Of a stretch of 41,840 bases of DNA, positions 1 to 8,066 are shown piece by piece. The notes under the pieces are model-generated. The model was not told the origin of the DNA. It did no database searches and saw nothing but the letters and a program-made list of their open reading frames with translations. The stretch comes from Micromonospora chalcea. Its GTDB lineage: Bacteria; Actinomycetota; Actinomycetes; Mycobacteriales; Micromonosporaceae. The position numbers were made by a program, and so were the translations under genes. Location: contig NZ_MAGP01000139.1 in the NCBI RefSeq assembly GCF_002926165.1, positions 1-41,840 on the forward strand. The letters are read 5' to 3'. Position 1 is the stretch's first letter, and every line of letters begins with the position of its first letter.

Positions 1-60
1 GCCCCCATCCGCTTCGCCTGCCCGCCCGAGGCGAGCATCCTCACGCTGATCTCCCGCTGA
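1..60 (+). CDS. C-terminal end of an unidentified protein (partial)
   Basis: Frame 1 is open from the window edge to a TGA at 58-60 and encodes a 19-residue tail ending in PPEASILTLISR. Third codon positions are mostly G or C, as in the neighbouring genes, which supports coding. The start lies outside the window. The tail is too short to assign a family. Confidence 0.5.
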   Translation, partial: APIRFACPPEASILTLISR

Positions 61-90
61 CCCCGCCGCCCGGCGTCCCCGCTTCCCGGC

Positions 91-140
91 AGATCTTGGT
101 ACGCGCCCGCCCCTCCGAGGGCCGGTTCGTACCAAGATCT
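91..140. repeat. Inverted repeat, 13-bp perfect arms
   Basis: AGATCTTGGTACG at 91-103 is repeated as its exact reverse complement at 128-140, with a 24-nt GC-rich spacer. It lies between the end of the first gene and tRNA-Pro, so it could end transcription of that gene, although no T-tract follows. The GATCTTG core also occurs in the arms of the inverted repeat at 9541-9613, which suggests related dispersed intergenic elements. Confidence 0.75.
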
Positions 141-212
141 GCCGCCCGCGCGGAGCGGGGGGTACCGAGTTTGACCGTGCGGGCGGGTGGGCTACTATTT
201 GTCGGCACGCCT

Positions 213-289
<77 letters not shown>

Positions 290-295
290 GAGGTA

Positions 296-335
296 AGAGG
301 GCACATCCGATCCATCGGATGTGCCCTCTGCGTTT
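296..335 (+). terminator. Terminator hairpin after tRNA-Pro
   Basis: A perfect 16-bp stem (AGAGGGCACATCCGAT at 296-311 against 314-329) lies 7 nt after the tRNA and is followed by a short GCGTTTCC tail. Its position and strength fit tRNA transcript termination. The T-tract is weak, as usual in high-GC actinobacteria. Confidence 0.8.
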
Positions 336-371
336 CCCCAGCCGTGATCACCCTCGCAGTAGGATCCCGGC

Positions 372-1046
372 ATGCCACGGCCGATCGTCTTCGACCTCTT
401 CCACACCCTGGTCCACGGCGCCGACGACGAGCGGGACCGAGTGGTCGGCGAGATGGCGCTCCTGGTCGGGGTGGCTCCGGCGGCGCTCGTCGCCGCGTAC
501 CACGCGACATGGCGGGACCGGCTCGTCCGGTGGAGCGCGGAGGAGACCGTCCGCATCCTCGCCGAACGCCTCGGCGGCTCGCCGACGGACGAGCAGGTAA
601 GCCGCGCCGCCGCGCATCGGCGTGCGCTGGCCCGCCGCGTGCTGAACCGCGTCCCGGTCGGCACCCTGGACGTGCTCGATGCGCTGCGCGAGCGCGGCCA
701 CCGGCTGGCCTTGATCAGCAATGCCACTTCCGAGACCGCCGAGGCGTGGGCGGCCGGCCCACTCGCCCGGCGCTTCGACGTCGCGGTCTTCTCCAGCGCG
801 GTCGGGCTGGCCAAGCCGGACCCGGCGATCTACCGCACCGCCGCGCAGCGCCTGGGCGTCGCGCCGGCGGAATGCGTCTACGTGGGCGACGGCGCGGACG
901 GCGAACTGGCCGGCGCGGCGGCGGTCGGCATGACGGTGCTGCGGACCACCGAGCACCAGGACACCGATCCCGGCTGGATCGGACCGGTGATCGCGAACCT
1001 CCGTGACCTGCCCACCCATGTGGAGCAACCGGCCTCGACCGAATAG
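372..1046 (+). CDS. HAD-superfamily hydrolase
   Basis: The 224-residue protein has the four HAD motifs. Motif I is FDLFHTL (nucleophile Asp8), motif II is ALISNAT near residue 117, motif III is the Lys in GLAKPDPAIY, and motif IV is VYVGDGADGEL. An alpha-helical cap (about residues 15-95) between motifs I and II marks subfamily I. The second Asp of the usual DxDGT is Phe10. That Asp normally acts as acid/base in HAD phosphatases, and its replacement by an aromatic residue resembles the FDxYGT of haloacid dehalogenases. A phosphatase call is therefore uncertain and the substrate is unknown. AGGA at about 360-363 lies a suitable distance before the ATG. Confidence 0.85.
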   Translation: MPRPIVFDLFHTLVHGADDERDRVVGEMALLVGVAPAALVAAYHATWRDRLVRWSAEETVRILAERLGGSPTDEQVSRAAAHRRALARRVLNRVPVGTLDVLDALRERGHRLALISNATSETAEAWAAGPLARRFDVAVFSSAVGLAKPDPAIYRTAAQRLGVAPAECVYVGDGADGELAGAAAVGMTVLRTTEHQDTDPGWIGPVIANLRDLPTHVEQPASTE

Positions 1047-1108
1047 ATCGACAGGACTGCCCGAAGCCACCCCGCCACGCGGCGTCGACCCTGCCGCCTG
1101 GCAAAGTT

Positions 1109-2227
1109 ATGCGCATGCCGCCGATGATCCGATCCCGCCTGACCGATTGGACCACCGTCGCGCCCCTGGTCGCCGTGCTCGTGCTCGTGATGACCTGGGG
1201 ACGGGAGCTGCCCGGCCCGCTCATCTTCGTGGTGGCGGCCCTGCTCGCGGCGGCTGTACTGGCGGCCGTACACCACGCCGAGGTGGTGGCGCACAAGGTC
1301 GGTGAGCCGTACGGCTCGCTCGTGCTGGCGGTGGCGGTCACCGTGATCGAAGTCGGTCTGATCGTCACGCTGATGATCAGCGGTGGGGACAAGACGCAGG
1401 CGCTGGCGCGGGACACCGTCTTCGCCGCCGTCATGATCACCTGCAACGGCATCCTCGGCCTGTCGCTGCTGCTCGGCGCGCTGCGCCGGCAGGTGGCGGT
1501 GTTCAATCCGGAGGGCACCGGAGGGGCGCTGGCGACGGTGGCGACGCTCGCCACGCTCAGCATGGTGGTGCCGACGTTCACCACGAGCCGGCCGGGCCCG
1601 GAGTTCTCCCCCGCCCAGCTCGCCTTCGCGGCGGTCGCCTCGCTGGCCCTCTATCTGCTGTTCGTGATGGTGCAGACCGGCCGGCACCGCGACTACTTCC
1701 TCCCGGTCACCCAGGAGGGCAGCATCCTCGCCGAGGACAAGACCGGCGACGGCCACGCCGAGCCGCCGTCCACACGTACCGCCCTGGCCAGCCTGGCCCT
1801 GCTGGTGGTGGCGTTGGTCGCGGTGGTCGGCGACGCGAAGACGATCTCTCCGGCGATCGAGACCGCGGTCAGCGCGGCGAACCTGCCGCAGGCGTTCGTC
1901 GGCGTGGTCATCGCGCTGCTGGTGCTGCTGCCGGAGACGCTCGCCGCCGCCCGGGCGGCCCGGCGGGACCGCGTGCAGATCAGCCTCAACCTCGCGCTCG
2001 GCTCGGCCATGGCCAGCATCGGCCTGACCATCCCGGCCATCGCGATCGCCTCGATCTGGCTGGACGGGCCGCTGATGCTGGGCCTGGGCGGCACCCAGAT
2101 GACGCTGCTGGCGCTGACCGCTGTGACAGCGGTGCTCACCGTCGTGCCGGGCCGGGCCACTGTGCTCCAGGGCGGCGTGCACCTGGTGCTGCTCGCCGCG
2201 TTCGTCTTCCTGGCCGCGAGCCCGTAG
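1109..2227 (+). CDS. ChaA-type Ca2+(Na+)/H+ antiporter
   Basis: The 372-residue integral membrane protein has about ten hydrophobic segments in two similar halves, typical of the CaCA cation exchanger superfamily. The first half holds GEPYGSLVLAVAVTVIEVGL and the second LLPETLAAARAARRDRVQ, matching the alpha-repeat signatures with the conserved acidic residues (E in VIEV, E in LPET) that bind cation. The family exports Ca2+ or Na+ from the cytoplasm in exchange for protons. The central loop (about residues 205-225) is hydrophilic. No convincing ribosome-binding site precedes the ATG at 1109. A second in-frame ATG at 1115 is possible, and the message may be leaderless. Confidence 0.88.
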   Translation: MRMPPMIRSRLTDWTTVAPLVAVLVLVMTWGRELPGPLIFVVAALLAAAVLAAVHHAEVVAHKVGEPYGSLVLAVAVTVIEVGLIVTLMISGGDKTQALARDTVFAAVMITCNGILGLSLLLGALRRQVAVFNPEGTGGALATVATLATLSMVVPTFTTSRPGPEFSPAQLAFAAVASLALYLLFVMVQTGRHRDYFLPVTQEGSILAEDKTGDGHAEPPSTRTALASLALLVVALVAVVGDAKTISPAIETAVSAANLPQAFVGVVIALLVLLPETLAAARAARRDRVQISLNLALGSAMASIGLTIPAIAIASIWLDGPLMLGLGGTQMTLLALTAVTAVLTVVPGRATVLQGGVHLVLLAAFVFLAASP

Positions 2228-2270
2228 GCCGACGCGCCAGCCGCGGGCCCGTAAACCGACGCGCCAGCCG
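2220..2270 (+). repeat. Short direct duplication at the end of the antiporter gene
   Basis: A 24-nt unit starting GCCCGTA occurs at 2220-2243 and again at 2247-2270 with 2 differences. The first copy contains the TAG stop of the antiporter gene and the second contains a TAA. It looks like a slippage duplication after the coding end. Confidence 0.6.
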
Positions 2271-2302
2271 CCGGCCGGTGAGCCGCCGGCCCAACGGGTC
2301 CG

Positions 2303-2776
2303 TCAGTCGTGCGTCTCCGTGCGCGCCACCTCGGCGAACGCGGCGGTCAGGTACTCGGCGACCGGTCGTCCGGTGACCGCCAGCAGGTCGGCCACGAGCA
2401 GCGGGGCGTGCCGGGCGACCGCTGCCGGGCCGGGCGGATTGTCGTCGTCACCGGGGTCGTAGACGCCGAGCGCGCCGGCCAGCAGCACCAGCAGCACGTG
2501 CGGGTCGACGTCGGCCCACCAGGCCGCCGCCGACCGGACGCACTGTTCCAGCACCTGGCGTACGTCGTCGCCGTCCAGCCCGTCCGGATGCCCCTCCTCC
2601 AGCAGCAGCCGGACCACGCCGCCGAGCACCAGCCCGGACCGGTCGGCGGTGGCCAGCCGCTCGACGGCCGGGGCGTACGCCTCGGCGTCGCGGGCCTGCG
2701 CGGCGCCCACCGCGTCGGTGGCCGTCTCGGCGATCTCGCGGGCCGGTGCGGGCAGGTGCCGCCAGGTCGTCGTCAC
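2303..2776 (-). CDS. Hypothetical protein, alpha-helical
   Basis: A 157-residue soluble acidic protein with no signal peptide or membrane segment. It is mostly Ala/Leu/Val/Asp and predicted helical, with segments such as SGLVLGGVVRLLLEEG and LLVLLAGALGVYDPGDD. I do not recognise the family. The start chosen is GTG at 2776, giving MTTTWRHLPAP; another in-frame GTG at 2797 would add seven residues. Neither has a clear ribosome-binding site. It faces the antiporter gene tail to tail and is divergent from the MFS gene at 2887. Confidence 0.6.
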   Translation of the reverse strand: MTTTWRHLPAPAREIAETATDAVGAAQARDAEAYAPAVERLATADRSGLVLGGVVRLLLEEGHPDGLDGDDVRQVLEQCVRSAAAWWADVDPHVLLVLLAGALGVYDPGDDDNPPGPAAVARHAPLLVADLLAVTGRPVAEYLTAAFAEVARTETHD

Positions 2777-2886
2777 CGGGTCAGCATGGCAGAGCACGTG
2801 TGTTCGCTCACCTTCCGGCCCAGCGACCGCGTGTGTAAGGGGTAAACGGGTCGCGAGAGTCGTACCCGAAGCACAGAATCCCTGCC

Positions 2887-4176
2887 ATGCTGCGCCGCGC
2901 CCTGCCCGCCCGTCCCGAAGCCCGCCGGATCCTGCTCGGCACGCTGTTCTCCGCGGTCGGGCGCGGCCTCACCCTGCCGTTCCTGTTCATCTACCTCACC
3001 GACGTACGCGGCCTGACCGACACCCGGGCCGGGCTGGTGATCGGCTGGTTCGGCGCTGTCACGCTGGCGCTCTCGCCGCTGGCCGGCACGTTCATCGACC
3101 GCTTCGGCGCGCGCCGGGTCGTGTTGCCCTGCCTGGTGATCGAGGCGATCGGCGTCGGCTCACTGGCGCTCGTCGACTCGACCGCCTCGGCGTTCGGCGT
3201 GATGACGCTCATCGCCGTCGGCAGCTCGGCGATCTGGGCCGGGCAGAACACGATCCTCGCCTCGCTCACCGACGACGGCGAGCGGCAGCGCGTCTTCGGG
3301 CTCAACTTCGCGCTGCTCAACCTCGGTATCGGCACGGGCGGCCTGATCTCCGGCGCGGTGGTCGACGTGGCCCGTCCGGTCACGTTCGAGGTGATCTACC
3401 TGCTGGACGCGGTGAGCTACCTGACGCCGGCGCTGATCCTGCTGACGCTGCCGCACGTGGGGCGCCGGCCGGTCGCGGCCACGGGGGCGAAGGCCGCCGA
3501 CCGGAGGACCGGCGGCTACCTCACGGTGCTGCGGGACCGGCCGTTCCGCCGCCTCGTCATCTTCGGCCTGGTGCTCACCACCTGCGGGTACGCGCAGATC
3601 GAGGTGGGCTTCGCGGCGTACTCGGTGCGGGTGGTCGAGGTGACGCCGCGCGTGGTGGCGTGGGCGCTCGCCGCGAACACCGTCATGATCGTGCTCTCCC
3701 AGCTGCTGGTGATCCGGCGGCTGGAGGGGCGCAGCCGTACCCGTGCCCTGGCCACCGTCGGCGCGGTGTTCGCCGGCGCGTGGCTGGTGCTCGGCGCGGC
3801 CGGCGTGGTGGGCAGCGGCAACGCGCTGCTCGCGGCGCTCGGCGTGGTGGCCTGCTCGGCGATCTTCGGGTTCGGCGAGACGATGCTGTCTCCGGTCATG
3901 CCCGCGCTCACGAACGCGCTCGCCACCGACGAGCTGCGTGGCCGGTACAACGCGATGAGCTCGATGATCTTCGGGATCAGCGGTGTGGTCGGCCCGGTCA
4001 CCGCCGGGCCGCTGATCGGCGCGGCGAACGGCCGGGTCTGGGTGGCGGTCGTGGTGGGCGGCTGCCTGGCCGCCTCGCTGCTCGCGCTGTCGCTGCGTCC
4101 GCTGCTCACCGCCGCGCAGGACGGCCGCCTGACGGCCGCCGAGACGCCGGAGCCCGAGCCCGCGCGGGCGACCTGA
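2887..4176 (+). CDS. MFS transporter
   Basis: A 429-residue protein with about 12 hydrophobic segments in two six-helix halves and a hydrophilic central loop (about residues 195-215). The MFS loop 2-3 motif is seen as GTFIDRFGARRVV near residue 60. The tail is hydrophilic and Glu/Pro-rich. The family includes proton-coupled drug and metabolite exporters, and the substrate cannot be read from the sequence. The ATG at 2887 begins MLRRALPARPEARRILLG with no strong ribosome-binding site. It is convergent with the 5'-nucleotidase gene. Confidence 0.88.
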   Translation: MLRRALPARPEARRILLGTLFSAVGRGLTLPFLFIYLTDVRGLTDTRAGLVIGWFGAVTLALSPLAGTFIDRFGARRVVLPCLVIEAIGVGSLALVDSTASAFGVMTLIAVGSSAIWAGQNTILASLTDDGERQRVFGLNFALLNLGIGTGGLISGAVVDVARPVTFEVIYLLDAVSYLTPALILLTLPHVGRRPVAATGAKAADRRTGGYLTVLRDRPFRRLVIFGLVLTTCGYAQIEVGFAAYSVRVVEVTPRVVAWALAANTVMIVLSQLLVIRRLEGRSRTRALATVGAVFAGAWLVLGAAGVVGSGNALLAALGVVACSAIFGFGETMLSPVMPALTNALATDELRGRYNAMSSMIFGISGVVGPVTAGPLIGAANGRVWVAVVVGGCLAASLLALSLRPLLTAAQDGRLTAAETPEPEPARAT

Positions 4177-4209
4177 CCCGGGACACGTCCCCGGCGGCCT
4201 GACACGCGA

Positions 4210-4241
4210 ACGGGCCCCGCAGCATTCGCTCCGGGGCCCGT
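4210..4241. terminator. Bidirectional terminator between convergent genes
   Basis: ACGGGCCCCG (4210-4219) pairs with CGGGGCCCGT (4232-4241) across a 12-nt loop. It sits between the MFS stop and the end of the 5'-nucleotidase gene on the opposite strand, so it can serve both. Confidence 0.75.
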
Positions 4242-4259
4242 CGGCAGTGCGGTCGGCGG

Positions 4260-6002
4260 TCAGCCGGCGGCGACCTCGGTGGTGGTGCGGATCCGGTCCA
4301 GCGCCGGCGGGGAGACCGGCGACTTCTCGGTCAGGTACGCGGTGAAGGCGTCCAGGTCGATCTGGCCGGTCACCGCGTTGGTGCCGCCGGTCAGGACGCT
4401 GAAGCCGTCGCCGCCACCGGCGAGGAAGTTGTTCACGGTGACCCGGTAGGTGGCGGCGTCCGTCACCAGGGTGCCGTTGATGGTGAGGCTGCCCCGGACC
4501 ACCCGGGTGCCGGCGCACGGCGTGCCGGCCGGCGCGGTGGTGCCGTCGACGTCCACGACGTAGTTGACGGTCGAGGACGCGTAGAGCACGCGCGCCACTG
4601 TGAACTGCTGCTCCAGCATGCAGTAGAGCTGCGCGCCGGTCAGGTCGAGCGTCACCAGGTTGTTGGCGAACGGCTGCACGGTGAACGCCTCGGCGTAGGT
4701 GACCGGGCCGGCGTCGAGGTCGGCGCGTACGCCACCGGGGTTCATGAACGCGGCGACCGCGTTCTGCTCGGTGTCGGTCGCGGCGAGCTGCGCGTCGGCG
4801 ATCAGGTTGCCCAGCGGCGACTCACCGGTCTGGTACGTCGGCTTGCCGTTGGCGTCGACCCCGGTCTGGTACAGGTTCTCCTGCGTCTTGGTGATCGCCG
4901 CGGTGGTCTCGCCGACGACCCGGTCGGCCACCGGGCCGAGCGCGGTCTTGTACCGGTTGATCAGGTCGGTCGAGGGCTTGTCCGGCGCCACGTCCCGGGT
5001 GACCACCACGTTGTTCGCGGACGCGCTCACCACGTCGCGGGTACGCGGGTCGATCTTCAGGTCGATCTGGGTGACCAGGCGGCCGAACGAGCTGGCGCTG
5101 GTGACCAGCTTGCCGTTGATGTTGCAGTTGTACGCGGCGTGGGTGTGCCCGCTGACGATCACGTCGATGGACGGGTCCATCCGGTTGGCGATGTCGACGA
5201 TCGGGCCGCTGAACCCGGTGCAGTCGTTGATGCCGCCGCCGTTCTGCACGCCGCCCTCGTGCAGCAGCACGACGATGCTCTTGACGCCGAGCAGGCGCAG
5301 GATCTTGGCGTACTTGTTGGCGGTGTCGGCCTCGTCGCTGAACCGCAGGCCGGCGACGCCCTGCTGGCTGACGATGTTCGGGGTGCCCTCCAGGGTCATC
5401 CCGATGAAGCCGATCGGCACACCCTTGACGATCTTGATGCCGAACGGCTGCATCAGGGGCAGGCCGGTGGAGGTCTTGAACGCGTTCGCCGAGAGGTACT
5501 TGAACTTGGCGCCACCGAACGGGGTGCCGTCGGCGCAGCCGTCCACCGGGTGGCAGCCGCCGCGCTGCATGCGCAGCAGCTCGGCCGCGCCCTCGTCGAA
5601 CTCGTGGTTGCCGACGCTCGCGAACTCCAGCCCGGCGAGGTTCATCTCCTCGATGGTCGGCTCGTCGTGGAACGCGGCGGACAGCAGCGGCGAGGCGCCG
5701 ATCAGGTCACCGGCGGCGACAGTGACGGTGCCCTTGCCCTGCTTCTTGGCCTCGGCGCGCATCGACTTCAGGTGGCTGGCCAGGTATTCCGCGCCACCGG
5801 CCGGCTGGCCGTCGATGGTGCCGCTGGACCCGCTCGGCGGCTCCAGGTTGCCGTGGAAGTCGTTGATCGCGAGCAGCTGGACGTCGACCGGCTTCGGGCG
5901 CGCCTCGGCCTGGTCGGGGGTGACGGCGACAGCGGTGAACGCGGTCGCGGCGAGTGCGGCCAGGCCGACTACGGCCCGGCGTCGCATCCCGGTGACGGAC
6001 AT
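4260..6002 (-). CDS. Secreted bifunctional 5'-nucleotidase / 2',3'-cyclic phosphodiesterase (UshA family)
   Basis: A 580-residue exported enzyme. An N-terminal signal sequence (MRRR then a hydrophobic run to about residue 27) precedes a calcineurin-like metallophosphoesterase domain. Metal-site motifs are NDFHGNL (D48, H50), GDLIG (D99), GNHEFD (N132, H133), LLHEGG (H248) and GHTH (285-288). The C-terminal 5'-nucleotidase domain (about 355-560) has NPGGVRADL and FLAGGGDGFS, which form the nucleotide-binding site. The family releases nucleosides and phosphate from extracellular nucleotides. No C-terminal sortase or membrane anchor is seen, so the protein is probably freely secreted. It appears monocistronic. 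Confidence 0.93.
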   Translation of the reverse strand: MSVTGMRRRAVVGLAALAATAFTAVAVTPDQAEARPKPVDVQLLAINDFHGNLEPPSGSSGTIDGQPAGGAEYLASHLKSMRAEAKKQGKGTVTVAAGDLIGASPLLSAAFHDEPTIEEMNLAGLEFASVGNHEFDEGAAELLRMQRGGCHPVDGCADGTPFGGAKFKYLSANAFKTSTGLPLMQPFGIKIVKGVPIGFIGMTLEGTPNIVSQQGVAGLRFSDEADTANKYAKILRLLGVKSIVVLLHEGGVQNGGGINDCTGFSGPIVDIANRMDPSIDVIVSGHTHAAYNCNINGKLVTSASSFGRLVTQIDLKIDPRTRDVVSASANNVVVTRDVAPDKPSTDLINRYKTALGPVADRVVGETTAAITKTQENLYQTGVDANGKPTYQTGESPLGNLIADAQLAATDTEQNAVAAFMNPGGVRADLDAGPVTYAEAFTVQPFANNLVTLDLTGAQLYCMLEQQFTVARVLYASSTVNYVVDVDGTTAPAGTPCAGTRVVRGSLTINGTLVTDAATYRVTVNNFLAGGGDGFSVLTGGTNAVTGQIDLDAFTAYLTEKSPVSPPALDRIRTTTEVAAG

Positions 6003-6279
6003 GGAACTCCTCGTGAGATACCGATGCTGGTGTCCGGACGATGGTTCGCCCGGTGGCCCTGGTCCGTGCCATGACAGGGGTCGATCGTGGAAGGCGGCAA
6101 TCGGGGAACGCCACCCCCGCTCGGGGGTAGCTTCTCATCCACCGGGCCTCAGGTCGACCGGGGTGGCATTCGGAATCGTCGACGTGGTGGGAGACCCGTA
6201 CCGGTCCGCCGGACGAGTCGGACATGACGGTCTGGTGAATTTCCGCGCGGCGCTCGCTGTCGATGCCCGCGTCGTGAAG
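6003..6279. promoter_or_regulatory. Gene-free 5' region of the 5'-nucleotidase gene
   Basis: No coding sequence is convincing here. The stretch must carry the promoter of the leftward 5'-nucleotidase gene. A small hairpin, ACCCCCG/CGGGGGT, lies at 6113-6128. I could not identify clear -35 and -10 boxes. Confidence 0.4.
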
Positions 6280-6312
6280 GGCGCCGGCTCCCAGGGACAG
6301 GGAGCCGGCGCC
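6280..6312 (-). terminator. Terminator hairpin after the GGCT-like gene
   Basis: GGCGCCGGCTCC (6280-6291) and GGAGCCGGCGCC (6301-6312) form a perfect 12-bp stem with a 9-nt loop. It starts 5 nt beyond the stop of the leftward gene ending at 6318. Confidence 0.8.
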
Positions 6313-6317
6313 GACGC

Positions 6318-7097
6318 TCATGTCACGCGCAATTCCTTGCGCTGGCAACCGTCCTCGCCGGAATCAGCGCCTGGCGGACACCCATCGCGAGCCGAACGGT
6401 CGTTCACGTCTGACGGATCGACATCCGCAACGGACTGTCCGAATTCGACCGAAGCCCCGGAGAGCCGGTTCGAAAGCCGGCTGTGGGTGGCGGCGACGAG
6501 CCCGCGCAACGCCCGCCGGTTCCACCGCCCGGCGACTCCCGGACGGCCCGCCAGGTAGCCGACGATCCGCGCGGTGTCCCAGCCGTGCGCCTCCCGCAGA
6601 CCGCGCGCCAGCATCCCGAGATAGAGCGGAGCGGGCCGGGTCCACGGCACCTCCACCGCGCGGTGCGGCGCGGTGAACGTGAGCATCGGCAGCCCTTCGC
6701 GGACGCCGACCCGCAGCAGCGTCTCGTAGCGGCCCGGCCCGAGCCTCGCCCGCCCGGTCTCGACCGCCGCGCGGATACCGGCCAGGTCGGCGCCCGGCGG
6801 CCGGTACATCTCCTGCGCCGCGATGTCGGCGAACTGCTCGACGGTCACCAGGTAGCCGCGCGCAGCCGCCCGGCCGGGCAGCTGCGGGTCGTAGAACGCC
6901 ATGCCGCCGGTCCAGGCCCGCGACTCGCCCGCGAAATAGACCCCGCCGGGGATCAGCGCCGGGACGGTCCGGCGCGGTGGCCGGCAGTCCCGGCAGCCGG
7001 GGTACGTGCGCAGCCCGCCGGGTGGGCGTCCGCCACGCAGGTACCAGTCGAGCCGGGCGGCGTGCAGGTTCGAGCCGTACGCGACGTACCAGAGCAT
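6318..7097 (-). CDS. Gamma-glutamylcyclotransferase-like (AIG2/GGCT-fold) protein
   Basis: A 259-residue protein starting MLWYVAYGSNLHAARLDWYL. The YGSNL motif at the first strand is the hallmark of the GGCT/AIG2-like fold, where it binds the substrate carboxylate. A basic, Cys-containing insert (YPGCRDCRPPRR) and GGMAFYDPQLPGRAAARGYLV follow. In the known enzymes a Glu further along acts as general base, and EQFADIAAQE near residue 90 may supply it. The last 45 residues are polar and probably disordered. The start is set by the motif, as the frame stays open further upstream. The gene begins 12 nt after the metallophosphoesterase gene ends, so the two are probably co-transcribed. The substrate is unknown. 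Confidence 0.65.
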   Translation of the reverse strand: MLWYVAYGSNLHAARLDWYLRGGRPPGGLRTYPGCRDCRPPRRTVPALIPGGVYFAGESRAWTGGMAFYDPQLPGRAAARGYLVTVEQFADIAAQEMYRPPGADLAGIRAAVETGRARLGPGRYETLLRVGVREGLPMLTFTAPHRAVEVPWTRPAPLYLGMLARGLREAHGWDTARIVGYLAGRPGVAGRWNRRALRGLVAATHSRLSNRLSGASVEFGQSVADVDPSDVNDRSARDGCPPGADSGEDGCQRKELRVT

Positions 7098-7108
7098 CGG
7101 CGTCGCCG

Positions 7109-7888
7109 TCAGAACCAGCAGGTGCGCCCGGCGGCGTGGCTGACCTGGACGGTGTGTGTCACGCAGCCGCCGTCGGCGACCAGGTGCAGCAGGAAGGCCG
7201 TCGGCTCGGCGACGAACCCCGGCTCCTCCTCGTCGGTCATGGCGAGGCTCACCTGGATCCACGTGCTCGGCGCGACGGTCAGCACCGTACCGGCGAACGC
7301 GCTTGTCACCTGGCGGTGCAGGTGCCCCGCGGCGACGCGTACGACATGGGGGTGCCGGCCGACCACGGCGGCGAGCGCGTCGGCGTCCGCGAGGCCCATC
7401 GCGTCCATGCCCGGTACGCCGACCGCGACCGGCGGATGGTGCAGGCACACGACGGCGGGCGCGTCGGTACGCCCGCCGAGCACCCCGTCGAGCCAGGCGA
7501 GCTGCTCGTCGCCGAGCCGGCCGCCGGTGCTGCCCGGGGTGAGCGAGTCGAGCACCACGAGCGTCGCGTCCGGCAGGTCGACGTGGTAGTGCGCCGAGAA
7601 GCCGCCGGCCAGGTAGGGGGTGCCGCCGAACGTGTCGAGCAGCGACTCGCGGTCGTCGTGGTTGCCGGTGGCCAGGTGCACCGGTAGCGGGAACGCGCCG
7701 ACGATCTCGCGCAGGGCGAGGTATTCGTCCGGCCGGCCGTTGGCGGTCAGCGCGCCGGTGATCACCACGCAGTCGGGCCGGGGACGCAGCGCGAGCACCG
7801 TGCCGAGCGCCCGGTGCAGCCCGGACGCCGGGTCGGCCGCGAGCGGGCCGGTGGTCACGTGCGGGTCGCTGAGCTGGGCGATGAGCAT
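7109..7888 (-). CDS. Calcineurin-like metallophosphoesterase (class III phosphodiesterase type) with altered metal site
   Basis: The 259-residue protein aligns along its length with CpdA/GpdQ-type phosphodiesterases. Motifs are SDPH (D8, H10), TGNHDD (N76, H77), CLHHPP (H150, H151) and AGHLH (188-191). The second motif, normally GD with the Asp bridging the two metal ions, reads VVITGALTANG: Ala46 (codon GCG) replaces Asp. Relatives hydrolyse cyclic nucleotides or phosphodiesters in the cytoplasm. Loss of the bridging ligand should weaken or abolish the usual dinuclear chemistry. The gene heads a probable two-gene leftward operon with the GGCT-like gene and is divergent from the GGDEF gene. 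Confidence 0.85.
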   Translation of the reverse strand: MLIAQLSDPHVTTGPLAADPASGLHRALGTVLALRPRPDCVVITGALTANGRPDEYLALREIVGAFPLPVHLATGNHDDRESLLDTFGGTPYLAGGFSAHYHVDLPDATLVVLDSLTPGSTGGRLGDEQLAWLDGVLGGRTDAPAVVCLHHPPVAVGVPGMDAMGLADADALAAVVGRHPHVVRVAAGHLHRQVTSAFAGTVLTVAPSTWIQVSLAMTDEEEPGFVAEPTAFLLHLVADGGCVTHTVQVSHAAGRTCWF

Positions 7889-7972
7889 CGGCCGCCTCCT
7901 CGGGGTGCCCGGGCCCTCACGCTATCGCCGCGCGCCCTCCCCGCGCAGGCCCGATCCCGCCCACAGGCTGCG

Positions 7973-8003
7973 TCCACAGCCTGTGGATAGCACATGTGTA
8001 CGA
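7973..8003 (+). repeat. 31-bp element, copy 1: palindrome plus SOS-box-like motif
   Basis: The element has a 15-bp odd palindrome, TCCACAG-C-CTGTGGA (7973-7987), followed by CACATGTGTACGA (7991-8003). The reverse complement of 33972-34002 matches it at 28 of 31 positions. The second part, read on the minus strand as TCGTACACATGTGC, resembles the actinobacterial LexA box (TCGAAC-N4-GTTCGA). It lies in the divergent region between the metallophosphoesterase and GGDEF genes, so it could act on either. Confidence 0.6.
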
Positions 8004-8066
8004 AGGTCGGTGACGGTCGCGCTGAGTACGCTTGATCGCGACCTACCCCCTCCGAGCAGGAACGAC

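Noticed and set aside
878..2182. Long antisense reading frame across the antiporter gene
   Set aside because: It is rich in Gln/Arg/His with no motif and lies opposite a clear membrane protein. Such frames arise from third-position GC bias. The same holds for long frames opposite lysC/asd (9890-11254), oppA (24380-26020) and dnaX (28655-30346).
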